NCBI RefSeq assembly: GCF_026151205.1
Contig: NC_087081.1
Span: forward strand, 374,001-434,000
From: Bolinopsis microptera
Lineage: Eukaryota; Ctenophora; Tentaculata; Lobata; Bolinopsidae
DNA: 60,000 nucleotides
Direction of reading: 5' to 3'
The notes beneath the pieces were generated by a model. It saw nothing but the letters and a program-made list of their open reading frames with translations, did not search any database and was not told the origin of the DNA. Below are positions 9,429 to 21,775 of this stretch, piece by piece. Every line of letters starts with the position of its first letter. The first letter of the stretch is position 1. Both the position numbers and the translations under genes were made by a program.

Positions 9429-12400
9429 ATGTCACTGTGGAAGTTGTTTGAAGGGGCCAGGTACTGTGGAGGTGTGTGTGAACACAGTCTCAAAAGATAC
9501 AAGAGAATAAGAGATAACAGAGATAAGTTGGTGGAACTGGGTTTTATGACACTAGATGAACCACTGGAATGTTACCGGACTAAAGAATGGGAGGAACATA
9601 CCTCAGCCTGCTCACAGTGTAAGTTTAATCTTCATCCGTTAAACAAATAATGAACTAACAATTAATGAACCTCTCAACCTCTGAGCTTCTGCTCCAACTT
9701 CAAATAGGCTACTGTGATTGATCAAATTATTGCACGATTTTGTGAAATTAGTATTTTGACACGGTAGTGTCAAAACTCATTTCCGTATAAAATAACCATT
9801 ATCTCACATCGCAGATGAAATATTGCTGAATCAGTATGAAGATGGGTTGATAAAACTTGAGGAGGTTGTTAATATTGATCCCAGAAACCCCGCTGAGAGG
9901 TACAGCTCAGACAGTGACAAAGACAGTCCTGTAGTCAATAAGAAGAAGAAATCTCCCAACAAAAAGAAGAAGTCCCAGAAAGGTAAACATAAGAATGGAA
10001 GAGTTGAGACTAAAAAGATAAAAATAGAACAACTGGATTGTGTGGAATGTGTAAGACAAGTGAATCAGCCTGAAGAAGCTGAAGCTCCTGAAGTAGAGGA
10101 ACTAGAGATGTTCCTACACTCAGAACCTGAGTCTGTACCAGCATTACAAGATCTACTTGTCAACAAGAATCTAGCTTCTCACCTCGGAGAAGGTCCTGTA
10201 GATGTGTGTAAACTGATTGCAGAAAACCCTGAGTTTACACATGAAATATGTGAGGCTAACATAGACTCTCTTATGTCTGATGAGGAGTTCTATAAAATTA
10301 CTTGTGAGACTTATCCTGGTGGCTGGGATAAATTCCTGGAGGACATGTTAGTTACATTATATCTTCTTATTTAATTTGATTTAATAGCTTGAATCTTGAT
10401 CATAATCGTCTTTTAGAACTTTTGCCCGTGTTTCTTTTTGCATAAATATTTGTCAGATTCTCAATGATGTTTTGTTTTTGAACTAAACAATGTTATGATA
10501 TTATATATTTAATGGGTACTACTTTACAGGGAGAATGAAGAGTCCTCAGATGAGGATATAGATAGAATTGAGCTGCCTCCTGACCTCTATAATGAACTTA
10601 TGTCAGACAAGAGAAATGATGTACCTGACGATGATGAGGAACAGTATAAGTTTGGTAGAATAAACAAGGATCAGGCAGATACTTGTCTTGATCGAGCACT
10701 TGAGTTGTATGATAACTATCACAACATGACGCAGGACGAGTTAGTTTTTAATTTTGATACTTTGTTGTCTTACACATAAAAATTCTATGGCTTCTCGTAA
10801 CCACTGCATAATATATATTTTGTAATTGTAGTTGATTGCATAGTGCTAGTGCATATTAAATATTACTAACATGTTGATTCTTTATCCCGCAGGTATAACG
10901 AGAAAGTGAAGGAGGTGCTCAAAGATATGGATAGAATTACTGTTCTAGATAATGATGGCGACCATACCAAAGCGAGTACTAACAAAAGTATCATACCACA
11001 AAGCAAAGAATATATCAGAACAACATCTGAACCGAATGACAACTTACCCTCTTGTAGCAGAACACACAACAATACTGAACGTAGTGACATGGTAACTCCA
11101 GATAAAAGAAGCAGCAGTTATCATAAGAGTATAACAGACAATGTGAGAATTGATAACACATCTGGTGTAACAACAGAGTCTAATACCGTATCCAGCTCTG
11201 TAACACAAACAAAGAAACTTCCCACCATACTTAGTAACAGAGAAGTGTACGAGAATATTGACAATATTCCCCGTCCTTCTTATTGGTTACCTGAGTCAGA
11301 ACCTGACTCTGAGAAGAAAGAAGAAGAGATAGATGATTTTGAATATCTAGGAATGTTGGATGATGGTTATCTACTGAGCTTGTTTGACGAAGATAAAGAA
11401 TCAGAAGAGATATCAAACACTACACAGACACAGATTAGTGTTCCTACAGATACCACTGCTGAGAGTAATAACATTCAGGAAGACTTCTCCAAGACAGAAA
11501 TTGAAGCAGCTGCAAGAAAAGCTTCTAAAAATAGACGTAGTAATCCTCCTAGAGTTGCTAAAGAGGGGGTTACATACCGTGATGATAACGATAATCTGGA
11601 GGAGGTGTTACAGTCTGAATATTGTAAGTTACAATACATAGAGTTTACTTATTGTTTACTATATGGTATTTTTTGTTTGGTACGTAGCAACAACTGAAAT
11701 TTAAGTTGAAACTATCAGAATTATAATGATCCCTCAGAATTTTACTAAATCTTTGCTTAAATTAAATAGTAATGTTACTGTTTCTTTTACTGTAATAATT
11801 TGGTGGATACTTTTATAAATGATATTTATAATAGAATGGTTATGTTTTCAGTTTGCTGGCAGTGTAAAGATTATGTGAGGGGAGAATGTGAACTACATGG
11901 TCCTTTACTCCCCTGCTTAGAAGATATCAGCCAACCAGGAACTAAGAAGACTGCAAACTTCCCAGTTCCTAGTTGTATTGAAATCAAAGAATCTACAATT
12001 CCCAGGGCTGGAGATGGAGCTTTTGCGTCTCAGTTTATTGAACCAGGAAGTATATTGGGTAGGTCACGTGATTTCCTGGGATCAGCTATTACTTCTTTTT
12101 TTGGTGTCCACTTTCCCTTTCTCCAGACAGCAAGTCTATAAATGTTTTGTACCCTAAAGTGGGTTGTTCTGATTTATCTATTTTATCAGGTAACTACAAG
12201 GGAAAAGTCGTATCAGAAAAGGAGTACAAGAAGTTAGAGTCTTCAGATAAAGAGAGTGGATATGCGTGGAGAGCTGTTAGTCAGGACGGAGATGTTATCT
12301 ATCTAGATGGGGCAAGTCACAGGGCTAGCAACTGGTTACGGTTTCTTAACTGTGCTCGGGGTCAATGTGAAGAGAACGTCCTTGTTAGAAATATCCCAGG

Positions 12401-13709
12401 TAAAATTGGGTGCACATATGCGCCAGTTTTCTACGTTTTTACTTATCTATTTACATGAGTTGTGAATATTTCATACCCAAGTATGTTGGGCAGAATCGTT
12501 ATAAACCTGCAACTTACCATCCACAGATTAAATAAGCTGTATTTTACTTAGGTGTATTCTGGTGATGAAATAACATTGGTTTAGTTAATGACTATTAGTA
12601 TAAATAAATATTTGTATCGTTGTGCAATGCCTTTTATCATGGAATAATTATTCTAGGTGGAATACAGTATTATTCGTATAAACCAATTGGGTTGGGAGAG
12701 GAATTACTAGTTTTCTACGGAGAGGACTATTTCGAAGAGTTAGGGTATTCGTTGCAGACTGATATTGAAAATGGTGAGAACAATCTCTAACTTTAGTAGT
12801 ACGATTTATCCCTTAAAATGCAAAATTAATTGAACACGAGACTATCTTTATTATATTGCTGGACAATTCCTCACTTTATTTCAGTAATCTTCCATTAATA
12901 CAGGTCAACAATATCATTGCACTGCAACTGGTTGTCTTAAGCTGTTTAAGACACAACAAGAACTGGAGATACACACATGTGGGAAGACTCTGAGATTGTC
13001 AGGAAAAGAGAAAGTACACAAGTGTGACACGTGTGGGAAGATGTTTACTCAGAGGAGTCACTTAACTGCACACATCAGAACAGTACACGATAAGGTAGCG
13101 AGACTCAGCTGTCCTTACTGTAAATATAGGACTGATCACCAACACGCTCTCGCATGTCACATGTTAACACACACGGGGGACAAACAGTACAAGTGTACAC
13201 AATGTGACTATACTGCTATTATGAAGCAGAATCTTACTACTCACATCTACAATAACCACACTAACAAGACATACAAGTGTCAGTACAAGCAGTGTGGCGT
13301 TAAGAAACCTTCTGAACAGGAACTATATAATCATATCAGTACAGAGCACCCACTACAACAATACCGATGTGATGTGTGTCCGATGTCTTTTAACACAGCA
13401 CAAAATCTTGGATACCACAGGCGAACACATGGTGATCGTGAGCTAGAATCACAACACGAGTGTAAGTACTGTGGAAAACTGTTTTTAGAATCAGGTTATC
13501 TGAAGAGACATGCTCTGACACACACTGGAGAGAGACCACACAAGTGTATTGTGTGTGGTAAGGGGTTTAATACGAACAGTCATTTAACTAGTCACAAGAG
13601 GATACACACAGGGGAGAAACCCTACTCCTGTTCTTACTGTGATAGGAGGTTTAGTGAAAGTGGTAACAAAAACAAACATGAAATTACTTGCAAGAATAAA
13701 CCCTGTTGA
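9429..13709 (+). CDS. PRDM9-like histone methyltransferase / zinc-finger protein, copy 2
   Basis: Eight exons: 9429-9618, 9815-10346, 10530-10739, 10893-11623, 11852-12058, 12190-12399, 12657-12773, 12904-13709. Every exon has exactly the length of its copy-1 counterpart, so the product is again about 1000 aa. The KRAB-like start, basic region, knuckle and PR/SET exons differ from copy 1 by only scattered substitutions. Changes in the eight-finger exon concentrate in the recognition helices: finger 1 QRSHLTA versus QRCTLTI, finger 2 DHQHALAC versus DHQQVLTR, finger 5 NTAQNLGY versus NRADNLEY, finger 7 NTNSHLTS versus TQNNHLTR. Copies 1 and 2 should therefore bind different DNA. The last intron (12774-12903) has stops where copy 1's looks coding. 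Both copies appear functional. Confidence 0.88.
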
Positions 13710-14440
13710 AGATATTGTTATTGGCAGTTTTGTTTTAGTTTGACGAATTACTTTATACTTATTGAGCTATTTCTTCTTAGTTATTATATAATTCTTGATC
13801 GTTTTTTGATTGAGTGATTTTGAAACTAATTGTCTGAAAACTTTGAACAAACATTTAACTGTAAAATAATCGTTTTATTGTCTCTTGACATCAAACTTGA
13901 CTTCCCTTCCCTCGTTGATTTTGGCTAAGGTCAGGTTGTTTTCACTTGGAATTCTTCCGTCATTTCTCTATTCTCCGTACGCTATAAACGGCCCGTGTCG
14001 GCTGTCCTGAATTTATTGTTAGTTTACGTGACGCGCAATGTGATTACGCTGATCAAATAGTAAAATTTGACCAGCAACCTTGACATAAAAGCGCGGCTCA
14101 GTAAAATTTCACCTGCGCGTTCTTGATCTTCCTGCTTTTTCAACGCATGAATTTATAGGTTTATACTTTATATTATAACCGATAACCTACCGTGTCGTTA
14201 CCGGGTCTTAGTACTTACTACTGGACAGATATATTCACGGGTATCACTCTTGAAAGGGAAAGGAATAATAGATTCCGAAATTAACCTGGTATGGTGAGCA
14301 AATTTGTATTCATATATACGTGAGTTTAGTATAGAGAAGCGGGCCATCAGACTACGCTGCATCAGGGTAATTCTGAGGGTTGGCACTGGGCAATGACTAT
14401 TTATAAACTTCTTTTTTTTTAAAGAGAGGCTGGTCCTGGT
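13710..14440. other. non-coding stretch after the PRDM9-like array
   Basis: No credible exon was found. The first ~140 bp resembles the 3' flank of copies 0 and 1 and then diverges, marking the end of the duplicated unit near 13.86 kb. A GC-richer piece at 13.97-14.13 kb contains short CG-containing words but no recognised feature. Confidence 0.5.
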
Positions 14441-15097
14441 TGGCCCACGAAAGGATAGTATCTGGATGCTTTGCCTACCTCTGGGGTATGGCAGTCCTGT
14501 GGGAGGATGCCGGTGGAATCAAGATGTGTAATCAAGGATGATGGTAAGTGTTGTGGGGTGTGTCTAAGACGAGCGCTTAAATGGTGGTTGAGTGTGGAAG
14601 AGAGAGGCGAACTAAGACGGCGTTTGAGTAGTTGTAGGAGCGTGCTAAATCACTCTACAGTCGATCTTTGAGATTGTTCTAAAAGAGCCCCCGACAGTTC
14701 AAACCTAATTTAATCGATGTATTTTCGAAGTAGTTAAGGGGTTTTCCAAAACTCCAGGGGCTCGTGAAGTGTCTTACACAACCTCTCCGAGCCCAAGATC
14801 CGTAGTGCGTGGTGAAGAGCCACACCCTTCTCGAGGTGCCACTGTTAAGCTTAGTAGCCTGTTCTGGGTGATTCCAGTTAAAACAGGTGAACGGTAACAG
14901 AACACTGCGGCTCTAGACCAGTTCAGGTCGAAAAATATAACCGGGACATCTGTCTCGTTAGGACTGCATGCGGTTCATCGGGTGCGAAGGGCCAGCATCC
15001 CTTCCACCTCAAATAACAACGATACAGAAACAACAAGGAAAAACCGTGATAGTAGTGATTCTCGGAATGCAAGGAACGGTGTCACGGTGATTCCAGT
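14441..15097 (+). other. probable 5' leader of the RTE-like LINE
   Basis: Moderately GC-rich sequence unlike its AT-rich flank runs continuously into the endonuclease reading frame at 15098. No long ORF makes sense here. I infer it is the element's 5' UTR; the left boundary is not defined by any repeat I can see. Confidence 0.35.
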
Positions 15098-16543
15098 ATG
15101 AAGCGGTCTGGGCAAAGCCGCAAGGACCCCAGGACGCAGATGAGAACGAAGAGGTCACCTTATTGCCACAGTGTTATTAGTTCACACATCACCAACGTGA
15201 ACGCCGAAAAAGGGAGATCATCCCCTTCCAATTTTATAAAAAACAGACTTAACTTGGGGACGTGGAATGTTCTGTCTCTGGAAAGCAGCACATCGAAGCT
15301 TTATGAATTGTCACAGAATGTTTCTAAGTACAAGTTGGATGTTCTGGGTCTTACGGAAACACATAGACCAGGTACTGGTGAGGAAATACTGGATAATGGG
15401 TCATTGTTCATTTATTCAGGGAGATCGGATGGGCATAGGAGGCAGGGTGTTGGGTTGGTTTTGTCAAAAACCGTCAAGAATTCGCTTATCTCTTACACCC
15501 CTATGTCGGAGCGTATCCTAGCAGCTAGACTACATAGTCGGCACATCAATATTTCTGTTGTGGTGGCCTATGCTCCTACGGAGGATGCGCAGGATAGCGT
15601 AAAGGACGATTTTTATCAGCAGTTGGGTGGATCATTCGACAGCCTACCCAGTCACGACGTGAAGATTCTTCTTGGTGACTTCAACGCCAAGATTGGTCGC
15701 GACAACTCATCTTGGTCTGGGGTAATTGGAGGAGAGTCCTTACATGAGACGTCAAGTGATAACGGACTTCGGCTGTTGGATTTCTGTGCCATGTATCAGT
15801 TGACAGTTGGGGGAACATTGTTTCAACACAAGGACATCCATAAAGGCACCTGGAGGTCTCCCAATGGCCGTACTGTCAATCAGATAGATCATGTTTGTAT
15901 CTCTACCAAGTGGAGTCACTCTCTTCTTGATGTTCGAACTTATAGAGGTGCAGACATAGGCTCTGATCACTACTTGGTCAAGAGTCCTATGAGGATCAAA
16001 CTGATGGGAATCAAAAAGATACAAGGGTCACATAGAAAAGCACCAGCTATCGAGCTTCTGCGTGACCAATCTAAGGTGCAGGAGTATTGCATCGCACTGC
16101 ATAACCGATTCAGTGGTCTGCCAGTGGAAGAGAGTCTGGATGGAGAGTGGGAGTTGGTCAAGGAGGGCATCAGGGAGGTTTCTTTGGAGGTTTTGGGTCA
16201 ACGCCCGCGCCGGAGGAAGAAGCAGCACTTGTCACAAGAGACAAAGGATCTCATCACGGAGCGGAGTAAGGTCAAGCAGAAATGCCCAAGTGATGGATTC
16301 AATAGATCTGAGTATTCTCTTGCTAATAAGCGTGTTAAGAAGAGCTGCAAGAAGGACGATGAGAACTGGGCTTTACGGGTTGCAGCCGATCTGGAAACAG
16401 CTTCTTCACACGGTCAGCAGAGGGAGGTCTGGCAGATGATCAAGTCCTTGTCAGGCAAGAAAAGTCGGAAGTCAACTGCTGTCAGAGATAAAACCGAGAA
16501 GTTGATTTCTGACCCCGCTGCTCAACGAAAAACGATGGGGTGA
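15098..16543 (+). pseudogene. RTE-like LINE endonuclease half
   Basis: 481-codon frame with an EEP endonuclease: GTWNVLSL (~52), LTETH, VVVAYAPTEDA, LLGDFNAKIGRDN, TVNQIDHVCI and GSDHYLV. These are the catalytic Asn, Glu, Asp-Asn and Asp-His blocks of apurinic-type LINE endonucleases. It ends at a stop just past the frameshift (DPAAQ then TMG and stop), while the true continuation RWGEHFAELLNP reads in the next frame. The style resembles the RTE clade and the proteins often mis-annotated as craniofacial development protein 2-like. Confidence 0.8.
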
Positions 16544-17725
16544 GCACTTCGCTGAACTACTAAACCCGCAGATAGGAGACGTGGACCTTTCAGACCTAGA
16601 CAGTCTAGAGGTCGCACCATGTTTTCCGTATCTGAGTGATAGTGATATACCCCCTAGCAGAACAGAGATCTCTGAGGCTTTAAAGAGTCTGAAGAATCAC
16701 AAGAGCCCTGGAATTGATGAAATTTCCAACGAACAGCTGAAGTATGGGGCTCCTGGTCTTTTAGACAGGCTTGAGAAACTGTTTGCACGTGTATGGGAGA
16801 CAGAGAATGTGCCAGAGGATTGGGTTAAGGGTATCATTGTTATTGTCCCGAAAAAGGGTGATACATCATACTGCTCGAACAACAGGGGCATTACCCTACG
16901 CTCCACGGCATCAAAACTCTATCAGATAATAGTGTTGCGACGGATGAATGCGGGGCTTGAAGAACTGCTCCGAGATAATCAGTGCGGGTTCAGGAAAAAC
17001 AGGTCTTGCATAGATCAGATTTATTCGCTCCGTACTATTATTCACAACAGCATTGAGTTTAATCTCCCCCTTTACATAAATTTTGTTGACTTTAAAGCTG
17101 CATTCGATTCACTTAATCGGGAGTTTATCTGGAAAGCTTTCAGTCATTATGGCTTGCCTTGTAAATACATTCGCATAATGCAAGCATTCTTTTGCGGCAC
17201 CGTCAGCGCTGTCAGACATAATGGCGAGCTCTCTGAGTGGTTTGACGTTACATCTGGTTCTGGGCAGGGGGATATTCAGGGTCCACCTATTTTTAATGTT
17301 TGCATCAACCTGCCTGCGCAGCGGGCTGAGGATAACAAAGTGTTGTCACACGGGGCAGTGCTGCAGACAGCTACCACCAGCTTTGGTCAGGATACAGTCG
17401 TCCTGGATACTGACTATGCAGATGATTTGGCTATCATGGACAACACCAAGGACGGTCTCCAGGAGACGACTGATCTTTTATGCAAGTATGCGGCTCAGGC
17501 TGGCCTCAGAATCAATGCGAAGAAAACAGAGGTTATGGCCATCGGCAAGAATACATCACAGAGGCCGTATACTGAAGCATCAACGGTGGACATTACAGTA
17601 GGAGACACGGCTATCCAGCAAGTCAGCAACTTCACTTACCTTGGGTCGATTATATCAAGTGATGGGACTATTGACCGGGACTTGTCTGCACGGATCCAGA
17701 AAGCCTCAGGAGCATTCAATCAGCC
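15098..17725 (+). mobile_element. RTE-like LINE, frameshifted and 3'-truncated
   Basis: Endonuclease and reverse transcriptase lie in two frames on the plus strand, joined at a single frameshift near 16521-16540. Homology stops around 17725 after KASGAFNQ, and the C-terminal RWFGHV-type region normally found downstream is missing. It is a recognisable but dead copy. Confidence 0.8.
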
Positions 17726-17795
17726 GGTTTCACTAATTCACTCGCCCACGGTGGAAAATATTGACCATTTCGCAGATTTTCGCCATGGATTATAG
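16521..17795 (+). pseudogene. RTE-like LINE reverse transcriptase half
   Basis: The frame is open from 16521, before the first ATG at 16581, which confirms a frameshift rather than a separate gene. RT blocks in order: HKSPGIDEISNEQLKYG, VPEDWVKGIIVIVPKKGD, NNRGITL, QCGFRKNRSCIDQI, YINFVDFKAAFDSLNR, SGSGQGDIQGPPIFN and DTDYADDLAIM with an intact YADD active site, then thumb sequence NFTYLGSIIS. Reverse transcriptase would copy the element RNA at the nicked target. The final ~25 residues after AFNQ do not look like LINE protein. Confidence 0.8.
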
Positions 17796-18690
17796 GAAAC
17801 GCGCGCTATTTTGTTTTCGCATTGGATATAAAGATGACCAATGATATTGCAGTGTTTAAGTCACGTGCGCGTGATATAGCGCGCTGGCGTGTGATTGAGA
17901 TCAGATACAAACTTTTGTTCCTTCCTCTTTTTCACTGCCTTCTGATAAACCTATCGCCTGCAGTTTGTTGAATATCTCTGTCATCTGTCATTTGCCTTAA
18001 AGTGATACCCTTATCGTAAGCTTTTTTATGGTTTCAATGTCATGAGAGCTACATGCATCCAAGAAAAATGTATGATTTTAGTACTTTTCTATGTGGCACT
18101 GTTTACTGTTTCGTATTTTGCATTGTCGACCAGGACGAAAACCAATGTAACACCGAGTTGTAAACCTGACTAGAAGTAGAAAACATAATTAAAGAAAGTA
18201 CCGCAACCTCGCACGTTAATGTTTAATTTTGAACCTTAAAACTATTGAAAAGTTTAGAATCATTGCAGCCATTTCTACTGTCATTATGCGACCAACTCTT
18301 TAGTCCCACTAGTCGACTAGTATTATTCAATTTTAATAGTGTGGTGTGCCCTAATTCATGAGGAAGTAGCCAGCTGATATTATGAAGTCGTGTTACGGTT
18401 ATACTTGAGTGTACCATTAAAGCATGAGTTAAATATTTTGTGAACATACAGTAGCCCTTAACTTGTATTGATAGGTTGTATAATTGATCTGTTCAGTCGT
18501 TTATTCTTAGTCACTCATTCTCAGTGTGTCGTGTTTACAAACAAAATCTTGATTGAGTATGTATTTGGGAGTTCGTTGTCCGTCTGTTCAGTTTCGGATA
18601 TGAATCTGTAGTCTTGTTTCAGACTGGTGAGGATGTTAAACATTTTGTGACTTTATCCACCTCTTCCACTCGATCGGAGTTAAAAGATGT
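17796..18690. other. non-coding stretch between LINEs
   Basis: AT-rich with no credible ORF. Its first ~100 bp contains a gatgaccaatga ... gatatagcgcgctggcg pattern that also occurs in looser form at 28.70-28.76 kb, beside another LINE end. A small perfect palindrome actagtcgactagt lies near 18308. Confidence 0.45.
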
Positions 18691-18694
18691 AGGA

Positions 18695-18875
18695 CCTCCC
18701 TCCCTCCCTCCCTCCCTCCCTCCCTCCCTCCCTCCCTCCCTCCCTCCCTCCCTCCCTCCCTCCCTCCCTCCCTCCCTCCCTCCCTCCCTCCCTCCCTCCC
18801 TCCCTCCCTCCCTCCCTCCCTCCCTCCCTCCCTCCCTCCCTCCCTCCCTCCCTCCCTCCCTCCCTCCCTCCCTCC
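18695..18875 (+). repeat. (CCCT)n microsatellite, ~45 units
   Basis: An uninterrupted CCCT run of about 181 bp. It is open in several frames, so the Pro-Ser-Leu or Gly-Arg-Glu polypeptides predicted from it are artefacts. It ends exactly where the CR1-like LINE reading frame begins. Confidence 0.97.
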
Positions 18876-21323
18876 GTGTTGCTCTTAGTAAGATCAAGAC
18901 TAATCCTAAGGCGTTTTATACCTTCGCAAAGAGGTTTAAAACCCCTGCTGCATCTGTCGGACCCCTATTGGATAGTGATGACAAGCTCCAGTCTGATCCA
19001 GCCACTATGGGTAATATCTTACAGGATCAATATGCGAGTGCTTTCAGTGACCCTAAAAAGGCAAACCTAGCCGAAGTCCGGACGTCCAAGGTCATTGAGC
19101 AACCTCATTCTATCACAGACATCGACTTTAATGAGCAAGATATCCTCGACGCCATCAAAGCGATGAATCGTTTCTCAGCAGTCGGACCTGACAAGTTCCC
19201 AGTCCTAATCCTCAAGGAATGTGGAATTGTCCTAGCTCCTGTGATAACCAAGCTTTGGAAAGCTTCGCTAAGCTCTGGTGAGATAGCTACAAAATTCAAG
19301 AACCAGAGTATTATCCCCCTTTTTAAAAAGGGGAAAAGGTCGATTGCTGCCAACTGTCGACCGGTATCTCTAACATCCAACCTCATAAAGATGTTCGAGA
19401 GGGTCGTCCGCGCTAAGCTGGTTGACTACATTGTAGCTCAAGACATCATCAACCACGATCAACACGGCTTTCAAGCTGGAAGAAGCTGTCTTACTCAACT
19501 TCTTCACCACGTCCAAGACATCATGGATGACTTAGATGGTGACGAAAATGCTGATATTCTGTATCTTGATTTCAGCAAAGCCTTCGATAAGGTAGATCAC
19601 GCTATACTATTGAAGAAGCTCCATATGTACGGTATCCAGGGCAACGCCCACCGCTGGCTGGAAAGCTTCCTCAGTGGAAGAACCCAACATGTCGTTGTCG
19701 ATGGTATTGAATCTCTCGTCATAATGGTGCTAAGTGGGGTACCACAGGGCACTGTGTTAGGCCCACTGCTATTTATTTTGTATATCAACGACCTGTTCCT
19801 AGTTGTAAGACATTGCAAAGTAAAAGTGTTTGCTGATGACTCCAAGCTCCACAAAAACATCAGCTCCCCGTCCGACTGCAAATGTCTCCAGGAAGATCTC
19901 TATGCAGTAGTGCGATGGGCAGTAGCAAACAACATGGAGCTAAACGAAAGTAAGTTCCAACTTCTCCAGCATGGTAAGAACCATGAGCTAAAGAAACCCT
20001 ACATTTTACCATCTGGTTAGGAGGTGCACGATAAAAATAAACTTGCTCGGATTTTAAAAATTTTTGTACCACTGTTTTCTAGAGATTGTGAGAATTTCCA
20101 CAATACCAAATTTGTCATACCTTTTTGGAAAGATCAGTGAGTTTCGCCTAGGTGCCATATTTGATGGTGCGCGGCTTTTGGAGCAAAAGTAGCTGTAAAA
20201 GTCGCGTAATTTGACCAAATTCGTCCAAATTTGACCATTTTTGTCGTATTATTCGGATTTATCTTCAGTTCCTTAAATGAGATCATTCTGGAAATTGGCG
20301 ACGACCTTCCAATAGGGCTTTCACAACTGTCCGAAAAATTTGGTGGATATTGGAGTTGATATAGTGATCAAAATGGGGCAAAATACGCTACTTTTAGCTG
20401 TAACATAATGTCTGATGCTTGGATATGCTTTAAATTTTTCGGACACTTTCCTTGTAAGTCTTTAAGTAAGCTTACCAATTTTTGTTGCAATTGGAGGTCG
20501 GGAAGGATACTCAATATCTATTTGTTTGAAGAAAATTGTGCTGGCCGAAATTAGCGCTAAAAAACCATCCTACAGTCGGCACGCGCGGCTCACTGTCGAT
20601 GGCGCACTACCTAATCTGGTGCATCGATATCTTCTGATGATGTCGTGAAAGATCTCGGTGTGTATGTTGACAGTGATCTCTCCTGGCGTCAACACATCAC
20701 AAGAAAGTCTTCTGAGGCAGCGAGCAAAGCTGGATGGGTACTGAGAACTTTCTCTACCAGAGACAAAGACACGATGATGATGCTCTTCAAGACATACGTC
20801 CGCTCTATTACCGAGTATTGTTGTGCTCTCTGGTCGCCTCACCTGCAGTGTGACATAATCATGATTGAGTCGATCCAACGCTCATTCACTGCGAAAATAG
20901 CAGGATACAAGCATCTTAATTCTTAGCTACTGGGAGCGCCTGAAGCAGCTTGATCTCTACTCCCTACAGCGCCGCCGCGAGAGGTACATGATCATCCTTG
21001 TCTGGAAAATTTACTACGGTGAGATTCCCAACAGTGTAAACATTTCTTTCCAACATTCTCAAAGAAGAGGAGTTACATGTCTTCGTCCTCTTGGCGGATC
21101 AAAATACAAAAGCATCAACACCATGAGGTTCCATTCTTTCCCTTCAGTGGCCTCTGCTTTGTATAACGTTGTGCCTCACGACATCAAGTCTATCCCAACC
21201 TTGCCAAAATTCAAGGCAGCACTTGATCGCTTTCTCCATACCGTCCCCGACACCCCTCCTACCCCTGGATATACAGGGGCAAATGGCAATTCAATCTTGG
21301 AATGGGCTGTGAGCAAGACATGA
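18876..21323 (+). pseudogene. CR1-like LINE reverse transcriptase, 5'-truncated, interrupted
   Basis: Starts inside the protein just after the (CCCT)n run (VALSKIKTNPKAFYTF). RT blocks: SAVGPDKFPVLILK, IIPLFKKGKRS, NCRPVSLTSNLIKMFE, DQHGFQAGRSCLTQL, ILYLDFSKAFDKVDH, SGVPQGTVLGPLLFILYIND and VFADDSKLH with intact FADD. At 20018-20613 a hAT-like insertion cuts the frame after LPSG. Coding resumes in the same frame at 20621 with VKDLGVYVDSDLSW, then a one-base frameshift near 20922 moves it to ERLKQLDLYSLQRRRERY and onward to a stop at 21323. The endonuclease domain is absent. The element is dead. Confidence 0.85.
20018..20613. mobile_element. non-autonomous hAT-like DNA transposon nested in the LINE
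   Basis: 596 bp bounded by imperfect inverted ends, TAGGAGGTGCACGATAAA at the left and TAGGTAGTGCGCCATCGA read inward from the right. It is flanked by a 7-bp direct repeat ATCTGGT (20011-20017 and 20614-20620); the eighth base differs (c/a). Terminal TAGG with a 7-8-bp duplication fits the hAT superfamily. It has no transposase ORF. The LINE frame continues exactly across the insertion once one copy of the duplication is discounted, independently confirming the boundaries. Confidence 0.8.
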
Positions 21324-21414
21324 TAATATAACGGAGACACCGGTGGTGGAGACGCAAGATGTCTTGGCCTGGGCGTGCTAGCCCGAAACGAACCCAAGGT
21401 ACCCAAGGTAGGTT

Positions 21415-21775
21415 CCCTCCCTCCCTCCCTCCCTCCCTCCCTCCCTCCCTCCCTCCCTCCCTCCCTCCCTCCCTCCCTCCTTCCCTCCCTCCTTCCCTCC
21501 CTCCCTCCCTCCCGCCCTCCCTCCCTCCCTCCCTCCCTCCCTCCCTCCCTCCCTCCCTCCCTCCCTCCCTCCCTCCCTCCCTCCCTCCCTCCCTCCCTCC
21601 CTCCCTCCCTCCCTCCCTCCCTCCCTCCCTCCCTCCCTCCCTCCCTCCCTCCCTCCCTCCCTCCCTCCCTCCCTCCCTCCCTCCCTCCCTCCCTCCCTCC
21701 CTCCCTCCCTCCCTCCCTCCCTCCCTCCCTCCCTCCCTCCCTCCCTCCCTCCCTCCCTCCTTCCCTCCATCCCTC
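21415..21775 (+). repeat. (CCCT)n microsatellite, ~90 units, slightly imperfect
   Basis: About 361 bp of CCCT with a few TTCCC and CCCG interruptions near 21480-21515 and at the 3' end. It has the same orientation as the 18.7-kb tract, and the CR1-like LINE lies between the two. Predicted ORFs over it are spurious. Confidence 0.97.

Noticed and set aside
14471-14671. 66-codon ORF before the RTE-like LINE
   Set aside because: Short, no motif, and in a region that looks like the element's untranslated leader.
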